From Nymphaea colorata (taxonomy: Eukaryota > Streptophyta > Magnoliopsida > Nymphaeales > Nymphaeaceae): a stretch of 64,000 bases of DNA. Made by a program: the position numbers and the translations under genes. The notes beneath the pieces were generated by a model. That model ran no database searches. It worked only from the letters and a program-made list of their open reading frames with translations, and was not told the origin of the DNA. Within the stretch, counting starts at the first letter, position 1. Every line of letters starts with the position of its first letter. The DNA is taken from the NCBI RefSeq assembly GCF_008831285.2, contig NC_045147.1, forward strand, positions 12,153,427-12,217,426. The letters run 5' to 3'. Of this stretch, positions 1 to 49,039 are shown piece after piece.

Positions 1-1568
1 GACAATGATAAGCCGAGGAACCTCCAATGCCATAATGGGGCCAGTAATGTCGATCAAGTGAAAGAAACCTTCAAACAGACAGCTCAAGCTATGTCGAAAA
101 CATAGACATCTGTTGTCAATAGAGAAAGCCAAAAAGAGGTATGCAACATCCCTTCTCTAGAAATAAAAGACATGGATGGCAAAAAGACATTGTTCATTTC
201 TAATGCAGCCTACAAGGCTATGACTCGCCCCTTTGACTTCGCTGTCGTTGCCACTGTGGCTGAAGGGTTAGGAAGGGGTCGACTTGACTACCCCTTCATA
301 TTCGAGACGCTCAAGCGTCAATGGACGCATCTTCCCTCAGTGAAGTTCACCACAGTCAGAAAAGGGAACTTCCTCATCAGAACCCAAACTGAACAAGAAC
401 TTTTGGAAATCTTGAGGCCTGGCACCTGGAAAGTTGGAGGTCGTTTTCTCACGGCAAACAGATGGTTTCTAGGAATGGAGATGCGAGTAGCAGCATCTTC
501 CAAGGTACGCATATGGATTAGGTTGCCGAACCTACCTCTGTTCATGTGGAACGAGAGGACCCTTGCTGACATTGCTATGATGATGGATGCGCGACTAGTA
601 GGGATGGATCACTATACTAAACGCATGGATAAACACAACTTTGCACGTATCCTGGTGGAAGTTCCACTAGGGTTCGTTCCAACATCAGAAATCCCCCTCG
701 CGTTTGAAGATGGGAAGAGGGTATTGCAGACCGTGGAATACGAGGAAAGGGTTAAGTTTTGCTCCATGTGTGGCTCAACCACCCACAATACGACTGCTTG
801 TGTTTTCAGAAAGGAGGGAAACACCCAACATGATGGTGAAAAAGAAGGGTGGTCCACAGTAAAAGTGGTCAAAAGGCAAGGAAAAAGGTACCAAACGAAC
901 ATGCCCAACAACAAAGCCAATGAAAACAAATTCAACATCCTCGAATCAGAGGATCCAGAAGCACCATCTAATGCATCTCCTGTGGGACCGCAGACTACAC
1001 CCCCTGCAACTCTTGAGACAACACAGGCTCATCAACAGGCTCTGGCTGAAAATCACTGCAGCTCCCACCCCGCATCGAGAGAGTGTCCAGAGGAGGTAAA
1101 TTCTCACATTGGGGCCCAAGGTGATAGTGGAAAAAACCAGACAATACCAAACATTCAGGGCACGATTGCCACCCCACCAGCCTCTGCATTCAATGCCCAA
1201 GCTGATCTAGAGATGCCTCAAAAAGTCATATTTTCTTTTGCTGCAGAGACCAAAAAGTCAAAGAAAAGGAGGTATGGAGAACTCAAAACAATGTGGATGG
1301 CTTTGTTTCTAAAAAGAGAGTTCAAGAAGAGTAGCAGGATGAGGGCAGCATGGCAATAGATGTGCAAATGCTTAAGGCCGTTAACGCCGCCCCACCTGAG
1401 GCGATGCCCAAACTTGTGGTCATTGACACAGAACAGGACATGGCGATTGACCCTGGAGGAGGTGCACCCAAGCGGGATGGTCTGACTAACAGCGATGGAC
1501 GTCAACATGGTGAAGGAATGGGCAAGGAAACCTTGCCTGTGGGGGCAGTAGAAACCCAACCATCATGA
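1..1568 (+). pseudogene. LINE ORF1: DUF4283-type protein with zinc knuckle (5'-incomplete, damaged)
   Basis: This is the LINE RNA-binding/chaperone protein. The frame is open from base 1 to an in-frame TAG at 103-105. It then continues as a 395-codon frame from the ATG at 172 to TAG 1357-1359. Residues about 1-190 of that frame match the DUF4283 pattern of plant LINE ORF1 proteins. The motif CSMCGSTTHNTTAC at 761-802 is a CX2CX4HX4C knuckle. The C-terminal part is Gln/Pro/Ser-rich and low in structure. A second frame opens at 1350 and ends with TGA at 1566-1568, overlapping the ORF2 start as ATGA. I infer that the original ORF1 switched frames at about 1260-1350 through an indel. The true start is probably outside the window. 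Confidence 0.8.
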
Positions 1569-4500
1569 AAGTGTGTAGCTGGAACATAAGGGGACTGGCA
1601 GGTAGGGCGTCTAATCGGGAACTTCGATCCACCCTCGCCAGGTTTAACTCTGAAATTTTCTTCATTATAGATCCTAAATGATCTCTTGTAGGTGTTAGGA
1701 AACTGCAACGTATGCTTCCTATGTATAGTATTGTTTCTAATTTATCTCATGACGATGACTGGGCTCGGATTTTAGTTATTTGGAATCATGATGCAATTGA
1801 TCTGGTTCACGTCTCTTTGTCTCCTACATGGATATCATGCAATTTCAAGGACAAGAACATTTGACTACATTTTTCTGCAATTGGTGTTTATCTAAATACT
1901 GATTTTAGGCGTAAAAAGTGGCAATTACTTGACCTGCAGCAAATTATCATGTCCTCTAAGGAGCCTCTCGTCTGTCTTGGAGATTTCAATGGTGTAAGTG
2001 GTGTTGTTGAGAAATCAGGCAACCCTCCTGCTCAGTTGGTTTGTATGGCCTTTGCAAATTTTATCAATAGCTGCAACTTAACAGAAATTTCTAACCCAGA
2101 CATCAAGTATACTTGGACTAACAACCGTATGGGTCTTGCCAATGTTGTGAGCAAGATTGATCACAGTTTTGTCACGCCTTCTTGGATCGACCTCATATTT
2201 AACTGCAATGACCTCATGATTCTCCCTCGCACTTGCTCTGACCACAATCCGATTATTCTCAATGCTTATTATCACAGAATTGGGGCTAGTGGCAGACCTT
2301 GCTTTAGATTCTATAACTTTTTGATGAAAGAAATAGAATGTCAGAACATCATTAAGAACTGCTGGTGTAAGTTTGATCAGGGCTGTCCACTTATCAGGAT
2401 TTTAAAGGAACTTGAGTTAGTCCAAACCATGGTGTCTTCTTGGGCTAAGAGGTTTGGGAGAGGCTTTGAGAATAAGATTAATGATCTCAAAAATGACATG
2501 TTGCGGGTGCAAATTGAGGTGGAGAATGGCAATTTGAATGCCATACAGAAGGAATTTGAGTGCAGAGAGCAACTGAGCCATATTCTTCTATTGGAAGAGA
2601 TCTATTGGAGACAAAAGAGCAGAATTAAATGGCTCAAAGATGGTGATGCCAATACCAACTTTTTCCACGAGTCAGTCAAAAGCAAAAGACGCAGAAATAA
2701 AATTAATGCAATCACAGTGGATGGACAAAAATTTGAAGAGGAGAAAGACATCCGCAAAGCCTTTCATGATCACCTAAGTCACCTGCTGAGTAGAGGCAAT
2801 GAAACAGGGCATTTGTCTTGCAAGATGCGCGAAAGGAAAACAGTCACAGCAGAAGGAAATGTCAGCTTATTAGACCCTATCTCTGAAGAGGAAATCATTT
2901 GGGCGATTAAGGGTGCAGACCCTGACTCTGCGCCTGGCCCTGATGGTTTCCCAAACAAGTTCTACATTCAAAACTGGGATATTGTTAAAGAAGACTTTCA
3001 ATCCTATATTAGGGATTTTTTGCTCACGGTAGGCTGGTGCATAAGGTCAACCGTATACATATCATTGTCATTCCCAAGACTCCGGGTAATCATAATATTG
3101 AGAATTTTAGGCTCATCTCGCTTTGCAATAGCACCACCAAATTCTTGAGTCGTATCATGGTAGGGAGAATGAGACCTATATTATGTCGTATTATTGATGC
3201 TAATCAAAATGCCTTCTTAGCAGGGAGATGCATCCAAGACAGTATTCTGTTAGGTCAGGAACTAATCCACTCTATGGAAGCTAGGAAGAGCAAGTCACTT
3301 TGTTTGAAAATTGACTTCAGCAAAGCCTACGACAGAGTGTCTTGGGAGTTCTTGGAAAATGCCATGCAAGTGTTGGGGTTTGACCTCATGTGGATACAAA
3401 AAGTAATGATTTGGTTAGAACAGTTAGTATGACAGTAGTCCTGAATGGCAAGGAAGGAAATTGGTTTTATCCTCAAATGGGTTTAAGACAGGGTGACCCC
3501 TTGTCTCCATACCTTTTCCTCATTGTTGCTGAGATGTTCACGAGAAGCCTGAAGCATGTCATTAACAATAAGCAAGTTAAACTGCCCACTATAGGTAAAG
3601 ACAGGTCTGGCATTGATTCTCTGTTTTATGTTGATGACTTGATCATGTTCGCAGCAGCCTATCACATGAAGTCATTGAAGACCATCAAGGGAATCCTTCA
3701 AGACTTGGAAAACTGCTCAGGTCTCAAAGTAAACAAAGACAAAAGCACTATCATCGGGATCAACACCAGCCCGATAGAGCTGAGCAAAGCTGCTCAAATT
3801 ATGGAGTGGCAAGATGGGCAACTCCCCCTCAAATATCTCGGAGTACCTCTTCAAAACAAACGGTTGGTAGAAAATCAATGCTCTGGATTGTTGCTTAAAA
3901 TTGATTAGAAATTGGTCAGCTGGAAGAACAAATTGTTGTCCTATGCAGGCAGAATTTGCTTAATCAAGTATGTCTTGTCCACTATCCCCTCTTACACAGG
4001 CATGGTATATAAATTGCCTCTTAAATTTATGCAAAAAGTTGAAAGTCTGTGTGCTAACTTCCTTTGGGGCAACAATAATAACATAAACAAAGCACATTTG
4101 ATTAAATGAGATCAACTTTGCTTACCGAAGAGCGAAGGAGGAATTGGCATGAGAAGGATCAAGGAGACTAATACAGCAAATCTTGCTTATCTAGCTTGCA
4201 GAGCACTAAGTGCCAACAACATTTGGGCAATTTATGTAAGATAGAAATACCTCAAGGATCATGGTTTGTGGCATGCTATGTCTTTCAGTAAAAGTTCTAT
4301 AATTTGAAAAGATATAGTCAAATCTTGGAAGCAAATCAAAGATAAAGTCCGTTGGCAAATTAAAGATGGCAAAAGAGCCAAATTTTGGAATGACAGTTGG
4401 GCAGGAAGGCCTCTAGCAGCGTTGATTGATGTTAATGACCCAATTCTTGAGGTTATCAACCCTAGAATCACTGTTAGAGAGGTTATGTATGGCCCTAATC

Positions 4501-5634
4501 AGGCGCTACGTGATACAGTGAACAAATGGACCTGATATGGTGGCATTCACCATGGTGGATAATCAAGCTGATACTCTCGTCTGGGCTAATCAACACTCAC
4601 CCAATCAATCGAAAACAGATTTGGGAGGCCACCAGGGTGCATAAGGAAACCGAAAAGTGGCATCAGTATATTTGGTTTAAACGTGGATCACCAAGAGCAA
4701 CTTGGACGGTCTACATTGGATGTCAAGGTAGAACCATGACTGAAAACAGACTCAAAAAATTAGGAATGCAGTTGGCCTCAAGGTGTGTTCTTTGCCAAGC
4801 CCATGAGGAGGATGAAAGCCACTTGTTTGTTGACTGCCCGAAGTCAAAAATATTATGGCAATTCATTGCAGCTAAATTCAATCAAAAGATTTCTCGTCAA
4901 CAGACCATTAAACAATGTCTCATTTGGTGGTTTAGAAGGAAATTTAGAAGGAAACTCTGGGCGGGCATATGGAAAACAACTTTCCACATGGCCATATGGT
5001 TCTTATGGCAGTTGAGGAACAAGGTTAAACATGAACAGGAACAAATAGTTGGTGACTACTGCTCTAGATTCTGGGAATATTGCAGAGAACAATACAAAAA
5101 AGTTAATCAAAATAGAATGGACAATCGAAGAGTGGAAATCTGGCTACGCCAAGGCATCATGTCAGCAGATTGGAGCTTTCAAGAAGGAGTTGGTTACAAC
5201 ATTCACATCGCATCTTGGCATGGTGAAGGTTTGAACCGTACTGCAGGACTGATTAGATGTTACAATGGAGAATACATGTTTGGAGTCTGTTCTTGGTCGA
5301 AAGAAAGAAGAGCATTCTCTAAGAACTGGGTTTTGAATAAATGTCTATAGAAGATTAATACTTTTGAGCATATCATTGTTGTACAAGCCAACAATGAGGC
5401 TTGGAAAGATAAGTTAGACAAAGTCATCAAAGGGACCTCAGATAAGGCAAGACATCTTTTGCACGTGCAGAGGCTTATCAGCAAATTGCAGTTGGCATAC
5501 CATCAGCCTTCAGTGGAAGTCTATAGTATGTTGTTTTTGTGTTCCGGTGATAGGGGATGTAGAGAATGTATTACGGGACAAGTTGGCTTGGGATCCCAGT
5601 CAACTTTCCTTTTGGTAATGCTTTCATCCTGATA
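1565..5634 (+). pseudogene. LINE ORF2: endonuclease, reverse transcriptase, zf-RVT and RNase H-like tail (decayed)
   Basis: ORF2 begins at ATG 1565 with the endonuclease motif SWNIRGL. GDFN (about 1980) and SDHNPI (about 2238) are also present, but the usual metal-binding Glu of the LxETK motif reads IIDPK. Stops in the frame are TGA 1679 and TGA 1862. Reverse transcriptase follows: APGPDGFP (about 2930), KIDFSKAYD (about 3308), MGLRQGDPLSPYLF (about 3478), FYVDD (about 3622) and LKYLGVPL (about 3830). Frame changes fall near 3030, 3410 and 4500. Further stops lie at 3906 and about 4107. A zf-RVT domain with CVLC...H...C is at about 4600-4870. A C-terminal tail, open to about 5632 apart from TAG 5348, resembles a worn RNase H domain. 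The element cannot make a working polyprotein. Confidence 0.88.
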
Positions 5635-5690
5635 TTTTTTTGTTGTATATATCCCATTTTTTACTAATAAAATGGATGAGGGCCTATCCC

Positions 5691-8000
5691 TCAGCAGGTT
5701 TTCACCAGAAGGACTCCATTGGGCTGTCGAGCACATCGTGAAGTGTGCATTTTGGGGCTATACCTTTTTTGTTTCTTGGATATAAGAATCGAACCTAAGA
5801 CTGTAAGACATGCTATATGACGCCAATGCAGGGTAGCAGCAATTGACAAATACGCAAATGAGAACTTTGCCAGTGGAAAGTTTCTCACATGATCGGCATT
5901 TGGATATAGGTACTTAGCTCGTATTTGCCATCTCCATGGTACCGACAAGGTAAGCAGGCTCCAACTAGTTCACCCCAAGCAGCAGATGCACTGAGCCATA
6001 ATCGTACTCTTTCGTTCTCAAGGTTTTGAGTCCAATTCCACCGGCGAGGTGGACCGCGCGAGCGTTTGTTAGCATTCCTCTTTGCTTTTATCAAGATGGA
6101 ATAACTCTGTTCGTTTAGTTGTGGGATAATTAATTAATTTATTATTATTGTTGTCATTATTATCATCATGTTTTGTTATTATTATTTTGAGATTTGTTTT
6201 CATAGGAGGTGGATACTTATTACAAAAGGTATATGAGAATGCATCCCTACTTATTTCGGCCTTGTTTTGGTAGCCATATTAGTAAGTTGGAGCTCGTTTT
6301 TCTATACAAAACCTGACCTGGACCTCGTCACCACATTTCAGCTGTACTAAATCTAACCATCTGCAACCCTAATTCCTACTATGAAGTTGTCCTCTGTTAC
6401 CAACTAATTCCGTTTGTAGAGTCCGTAGCTCCTTTCTCACAAATCATTTCGCTTCCAACAGCAGGCCTTCCAAAAACCATGGTGCAGACCAAGTTTTTGG
6501 TTAATCAGAAAAGAACGATATTGCCGACTTAAACGCCATTCAACAAATGTGAAGATTACGAAATCAGGATGATTTGGACTAACTGATGTTCCATGTCCAA
6601 TTTGAACGTGCTCATTGCCAATAACAGGTGCATCCTCCTGTGGGTCATGGATCCAATACTAGGTGCATCTCATGGCACAAATTGATAGGGATCTGCCTAC
6701 TACCACCTTTCCTATCAGGAGAAAAAAAAACGCAACAGAATGCTATGACTGACATTTTCCAATAGCTTAACGGTCGAACCGCGGAAGAGTGCAAGTGCTT
6801 CTTTTGTTTAATTATATCAAAATTTAGGTAAACTATGAAAATGGTTAACTTACCTGGCTTAATGAATTGGATACATGCAGAACGGTTACGGATTTCCCTG
6901 GCCATGCCCAATCCAGTCCCACTATGAACAAAACTCAGTCGATCCACATTGAACCCTTAGCCACAACCATGAGCCTAAGTAGGTTACCATCTGATACTTC
7001 ACATGCTGTACCATAATCCAGTCATGGTTCTGTGACCATCACTAGCTGCTGATTAATACACTAGTTAAGTTTTTCCTAGTCTAAACCTGAATTGGATCGC
7101 AAGGAGTCTGAAGTTACGCCAGGTTGCTAAATGGAGGATACAGGTGTCCTTTCAGATGTTTCAATCACTCCATGGATGCCACAAATGGACCCCATAAGGT
7201 GACTCATCTAGGGTTTACTTAATAAGGTGGCCCATAAATTAGGTGACTTGCAGTCTTATAAAGATTCCCTCGGTGCTTATTAGCATTCAATGAAGATACA
7301 AACATAAAAAGTCAAGCTCTAGTCACTCCGTATCCAACATCTCAAAATGAACATGACAGCACTTACGGGCTGAGTGTTTCAGTACACAGCCATTTGCAGA
7401 TGAAAGATTTGCACGTTGGATTTTGTAAAGCGATTCTGAGAGCGGGTCCAACCTAATTCTTGCAGTAAGATCAAAAAAAAAAAGTTGAACCTTATGGTCA
7501 GGGTAGTGTGGCCATGCATAGGTCGGATTCTGTAAGGTGACCGTGGTCTCACCTAAAGGTGATACAAGAAGATGAACGGGCACGTGCACACACATACACA
7601 TGCACAAAATCACAAAGCAGCAGGCATCGGAGCTCAGCAACTCTTTCACATTTTTGTAAAGGCGGGGAAGATGCCAGAGTTCCATAAATTGCAATCCTAG
7701 GTGAGACGTAAAGATGAATGATAAATGCAATTAAAGCACTTGCGCTCAGAAGTCAGGCCATCATTACATATCAGAAAGCTACATTATGAAGCTTTCCTTG
7801 CTTCAGTGCCATTGCCACCATGGTAAAACACGTTGATCAAGATTTCAAAAGTTTTTGGTATATGTTTCACATTTGCAATCGACATTCTATCCCTTGAACT
7901 AGGATAATTGGGGATCGTTTATTTCTGTAGAAAAATGTGCAAGCAGAGACAAGCACCCACTTACCAGCTTTATATAGTCAAGCGAGGAAGAAAGAAAAAA
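5691..8000. other. Intergenic, AT-rich DNA without a recognisable gene
   Basis: No protein of known family is visible in any frame, and the short open frames here are not supported. A TTA/ATT-rich simple stretch lies at about 6125-6185. A poly-C/poly-A low-complexity run lies just beyond, at about 8258-8298. A perfect Pol III B-box-like string (complement of 5785-5795) is present without a convincing A-box. Confidence 0.6.
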
Positions 8001-8473
8001 AGAAGTGATGTAACCATGAAATATCACCCAAACTGATCGGTTAAACTTAAAAATAGAATTTCTTCCCCTAACCTCAGATGGATATACAGAGGGATGAGAA
8101 GACAGCCAAAAAGGAAAAGAATACAGAAAAGCGCAAGGTAGAGATTACTTGACTCCCAAGCATATCGTTGATCAAGGGGAGAAAGCCCCTTCCAAAACTC
8201 AACAGACTGAGCCCAGGGAAAGAATATATATATTATATATACTAGACATACAACCATTCCCCCCCGTCCCCCCCCCCCCTCCCCAACCAAAAAAAAAGGT
8301 ATGTACAAATGGCATAATAAAAAGCCATGAAAACTGAAATATGCCCATGCTTCAAAAACTGACCTCGTCAATGATATACATGAGGTATCAGTAAGAGCAG
8401 CAGATGTGACGTTGCATCACTTATGGAAGCCATCTCGATCTTGCTCTTTCATCATATTTGGATAACCATGTTT
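8001..8473 (-). other. Probable 3' UTR and 3' flank of the BEACH gene
   Basis: This lies directly after the TAG stop (8476-8474) of the BEACH gene. No clear AATAAA signal was recognised, so the cleavage site is not fixed. The stretch contains the poly-C/poly-A run at about 8258-8298. The role is inferred from position only. Confidence 0.35.
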
Positions 8474-45575
<37,102 letters not shown>

Positions 45576-46620
45576 GATTTTTATACTTTCCTAGGGTTCT
45601 ATGTCCATGTACCGAGCTTCACATCCCCCTGACATGAATCAAATTCGGCAAATAAATAACAAAAGAAGCCAGAAACCGTTTACTATCATACACCAATAAG
45701 CAAGTCGCTCTTCATAAACGCCGCACTGAAACAAGATGGGCCGACGTAGAAAATTAAATCGACAAAACCAGCAAAGTTGAACAACTAATAAAAGAGAAAG
45801 ATCGTGGAGCCAAATTCAACCTACAGATGGTCCCAGGTTCAGAGATCCATCGAGCTGACCTATCCACACTCGCGTACATCAGTTTATAGAGAACCAGATC
45901 TTTCCACGATCCACATTACCAGAATACGGAAGCTGGCCTAAACTTAAACCGACATCGGCGAACGGTCGTCAAATCGAAAAATCAAATCTTGAAAATTTCC
46001 GCTCACAGTCAAAGAAAAGAATAACACATCGACGCTAAAAACCCGTTGAATAGGAACACCAATTGCTTTCAACCAGAACGAATTTAAAAACTCAAGCAGA
46101 TTGATAAACGAAAAACAAGATGAAAGATCGATACAAGAAAACCCGAAATTCGTAATGGAAATCGTCCTCCTGTCCAAACCGATCTTTCGTCTCTCTCATT
46201 GTCAGCCACGTTCAAAACATCGAGTTGACGAACTCGTTCTCAAACAAAAGATGAGCGACGAATGCGTCAAAAAATTGGATCGGGACTAGAAAATTCTATC
46301 AATTGCAGCCGAAGCCCACAGAGGAAAAGAAGATCGTACCTGACGATAGTTTGTTTCAGAGAGGAAGACGGGAACGAGCAAACGGAGGAGGAAAGAGAGA
46401 TAGGGGTGGAGGGGGTGGGGGTGGACTCTCGCCCCTGACGATCGGGAGGGAAGGAGGAGCCGAAATGGCGCGATATCGCGGAAGGATCCACGGGGCGGAT
46501 CGAGCGCGAGGCGTGGTGCTTTTATCTCACCTACTTAACCGAAAGGGCTCGCTTCTTCGACAAATTCTTAATAACCCTTCCTGTTCGCGAATTTTTGGAT
46601 GCGGCTACAAATATTATTAA
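45576..46620 (-). promoter_or_regulatory. 5' leader, probable 5'-UTR intron and core promoter of the BEACH gene
   Basis: Upstream of the ATG, the sense strand shows a CT-rich leader (about 46490-46340) typical of plant 5' UTRs, ending at a good donor CAG/GTACGA (intron from 46339). A possible acceptor CCCTAG/GAAAG at 45592-45591 lies 15 bases before the ATG. This pairing leaves no upstream ATG in the parts I can read. A TATA-like GATAAAAG sits near 46519-46526 on the sense strand. The leader has a C-rich block whose complement (46403-46423) is G-rich enough for a G-quadruplex. The positions are inference from motifs, not from transcripts. Confidence 0.5.
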
Positions 46621-49039
46621 GTAGAGCTCATTTTGTCATGGCCAGCCTATTTCAGTTTGTGCAGCCTGATGAATCCTCCGCAAGCTCAAGGCACGAGTTT
46701 GTTACATCACTTGGAAAACTTGAGGCATGTTTGATTCTTGGGATGTTTCATGAAGGAGAGAAAATAAAATTCAATTTTTTGAATTTCATTCTAATTTCAT
46801 CAAATTGGGATTCTGGAATTCCCATCTCACTACATTTTTAAAACTTTGAAAACAATGTTGATCGTTTATAAAACAGTGCAAGAATAACCCATGACCTTTG
46901 ATTTGTCCATGCCCGTCAAACATAGAAATGAATTTTCACAAAACTAAAAGTCTTTTTAAGTGAACATGAATCGGTTTTGGAACCAGGGCTGTTATCCCTG
47001 ATTCCATCCATTCCAGATTTAACATTATGGAATTAATATTGCTTGCACGGGAGCAAACTATACCTTGAAGTGCGACATAAAAGAGAGAGAAAGAGAGAAA
47101 TTATCTTGCATTGAATTGTCTACGACACCAGAACAGGACGTTCAATTTTTGGCATTTCCAGGACAACAAAGCAAACGTGCTAACGTCAAACCTTTTTGAG
47201 GTTGCATTTTTCGAAGATTCTTTGTTATTAAAAATATTGTTTTACAAACGCATTTTCCAAAGAAAAAGAAAATCAGGCAGCCGAATGCGAAAAATAGATT
47301 TGTGAAAACAAATATTGGTAAGAGATGGTTGGCTCAGATCAGATCGACTACTCAAGGCCTATCTCTTCGCAAATAACTAATATAATATAGTATTTTAACA
47401 TAATATATTATACATGTGATTCGATATACTAGTTGGTCCTCAATTTGACAAGTTCAAAGCCCAAATTCCATCACCTACAAATTAGTTGGACAAGCTTATT
47501 CTACCAACTTTTGTAAAATAATATTAAACCTCATATGAGGGGAAACGCCATCCTTTGTCTCAATTTGTTTAAGAGATTAAGCTTTACAATCCATTGACAT
47601 GATTGGCCATTTGCAGTCAAAAGACAGTTGGGTTATTATCATTATACCTAGTTTTGTTTGACTAAACATCAACAAATCAAGTTTGTCGTGGTTGCCACAT
47701 TGAAAACACAACCTTTCGTTCTTTTATGGTACAATGCCTGCTTTTGGCCCCTCAAAGTGATGTCCTGACTATGTTTCAATTTACATGTCTGTGACTCACT
47801 TTTGCAGTATAGAGAATTGATGCCACAAATATTCGAAACAAAAACCAACTACCTACCAAGTACGCTCTTACCACTGTGCCAACCCCCTCAACAACAAGAT
47901 TTTAATTGAACTTCTGGTGTTCATAATTTGATTTACTTCAAGTTTTCAAATAAAGGCTAGTTACAAAATAAGACTGATTTAATTTTGCTTACGGGTTAAG
48001 TGCAGGTTTTGTAAATTCAATCTATAGATGAACGCAATATCTTCTAAATTATAGAATTTTGAAAACGATTATGAACTTTAGATGTATAAATTATGTTTTA
48101 TATGATTTCAAGTTTTATTGCACAAACTGAATTGAATTCTATAGCAAGAGAAAGGAGTAGGTATGGGCAGCGTTGAGCCTGATCCCATGTGAAGTTGATT
48201 CCGATGGAAGGAAAAACCGGCCAAGACTGCAGCCTTAAGGAATTATATAAATGATGAATAATACCAACCGGGCCTACTCCCGACGGCTTTGGCCCCTTCT
48301 GTCTGGCTCCGAGATCCATAGGTTCGTTTAATAAAAACCAGGAGCAGTTCTCATTAAAACTACTCCGTTCGGTCAAGATCCATTAATATCTTAATATAGT
48401 AATCGATCCGGAGGGGTCTGACCACTTTCGATGTACCTCTCTGCATTCTAACTACGTAGAAATGACCTTGAGAATGACTTGAAAAGAAACGTATATTAAG
48501 TCAATCATTTTTTATTTTTAAATGTAATATTTTGAAACATAGAAATATTAGCGGCTCCCATAACATTAAAGTTGGTAATATGAAAATTTTATAGTATTTT
48601 ATACAAAAAATAACTTGAACTAAAACATGTTTTGTGGAAATTTATGTTGATATTTTGTTCAAAACATTGTTCGACATAAACTAATTAAGAGCCCTGATTG
48701 TGGCCCTCAACTAAGTGGTCTAGGATATACACATTTCTCTGCATATAATCTCATGCTACCTTGATGATTTCATTATAACAAGTGCATTTGCTAGTTTAAC
48801 TTGATGGTACAGTTATTTGTCCTTGTCTTGGTAAATTAAAAGCACATATTAGATTATTACTCTAGCAATCAAGGACATTTCTAAAGATGGACCAAAAAGA
48901 GTGTCCTCGTCGTACTAAATCTTAATGATGAAAACCCAAACTTTTAATAAATTAATTTGATCTGAAGTGTTCAGTAATCAATGACAGAAAATCTATATGA
49001 TACCGAAACCAGCCTGCTGGAGGGCAGGTCTCCTCTCTT
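46621..49039. other. Intergenic DNA upstream of the BEACH gene
   Basis: AT-rich, no recognisable protein. A tRNA-derived SINE remnant lies at about 47780-47895. A possible MITE with GGGCTGTTATCCCTG near 46985 could not be bounded. The rest shows nothing I can name. Confidence 0.55.
47780..47895 (-). mobile_element. tRNA-derived SINE remnant
   Basis: On the - strand, TGGCACAGTGGTAAGAGCG (from 47881) is a perfect Pol III A-box context. About 42 bases later TTTCGAATATT resembles a worn B-box. Spacing and order fit a tRNA head. No 3' end or duplication was identified. Confidence 0.5.

Larger units (their letters stand above)
1..5690 (+). mobile_element. Degenerate L1-type LINE retrotransposon, cut by the left edge of the window
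   Basis: This is a non-LTR retrotransposon read on the + strand. ORF1 has a DUF4283-like nucleic-acid-binding region and a CCHC-type zinc knuckle. ORF2 has an apurinic-type endonuclease, reverse transcriptase, zf-RVT and an RNase H-like tail. The first frame is already open at base 1, so the 5' end lies outside the window. The 3' end is placed near 5690, after an AT-rich untranslated stretch with a polyadenylation-like AATAAAA at about 5668. No poly(A) tail or target-site duplication is identified. Several stop codons and at least three frameshifts make it inactive. Family membership is clear from the domains; the exact 3' boundary is an estimate. Confidence 0.9.

Noticed and set aside
5785-5795. 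SINE or tRNA signal from a perfect B-box on the - strand
   Set aside because: The only A-box-like text is about 31 bases away, too close, and no duplications or tail were found.
46720-47040. MITE with GGGCTGTTATCCCTG-type end
   Set aside because: Only one end resembles a known MITE motif, and I could not find a matching inverted end or duplication.
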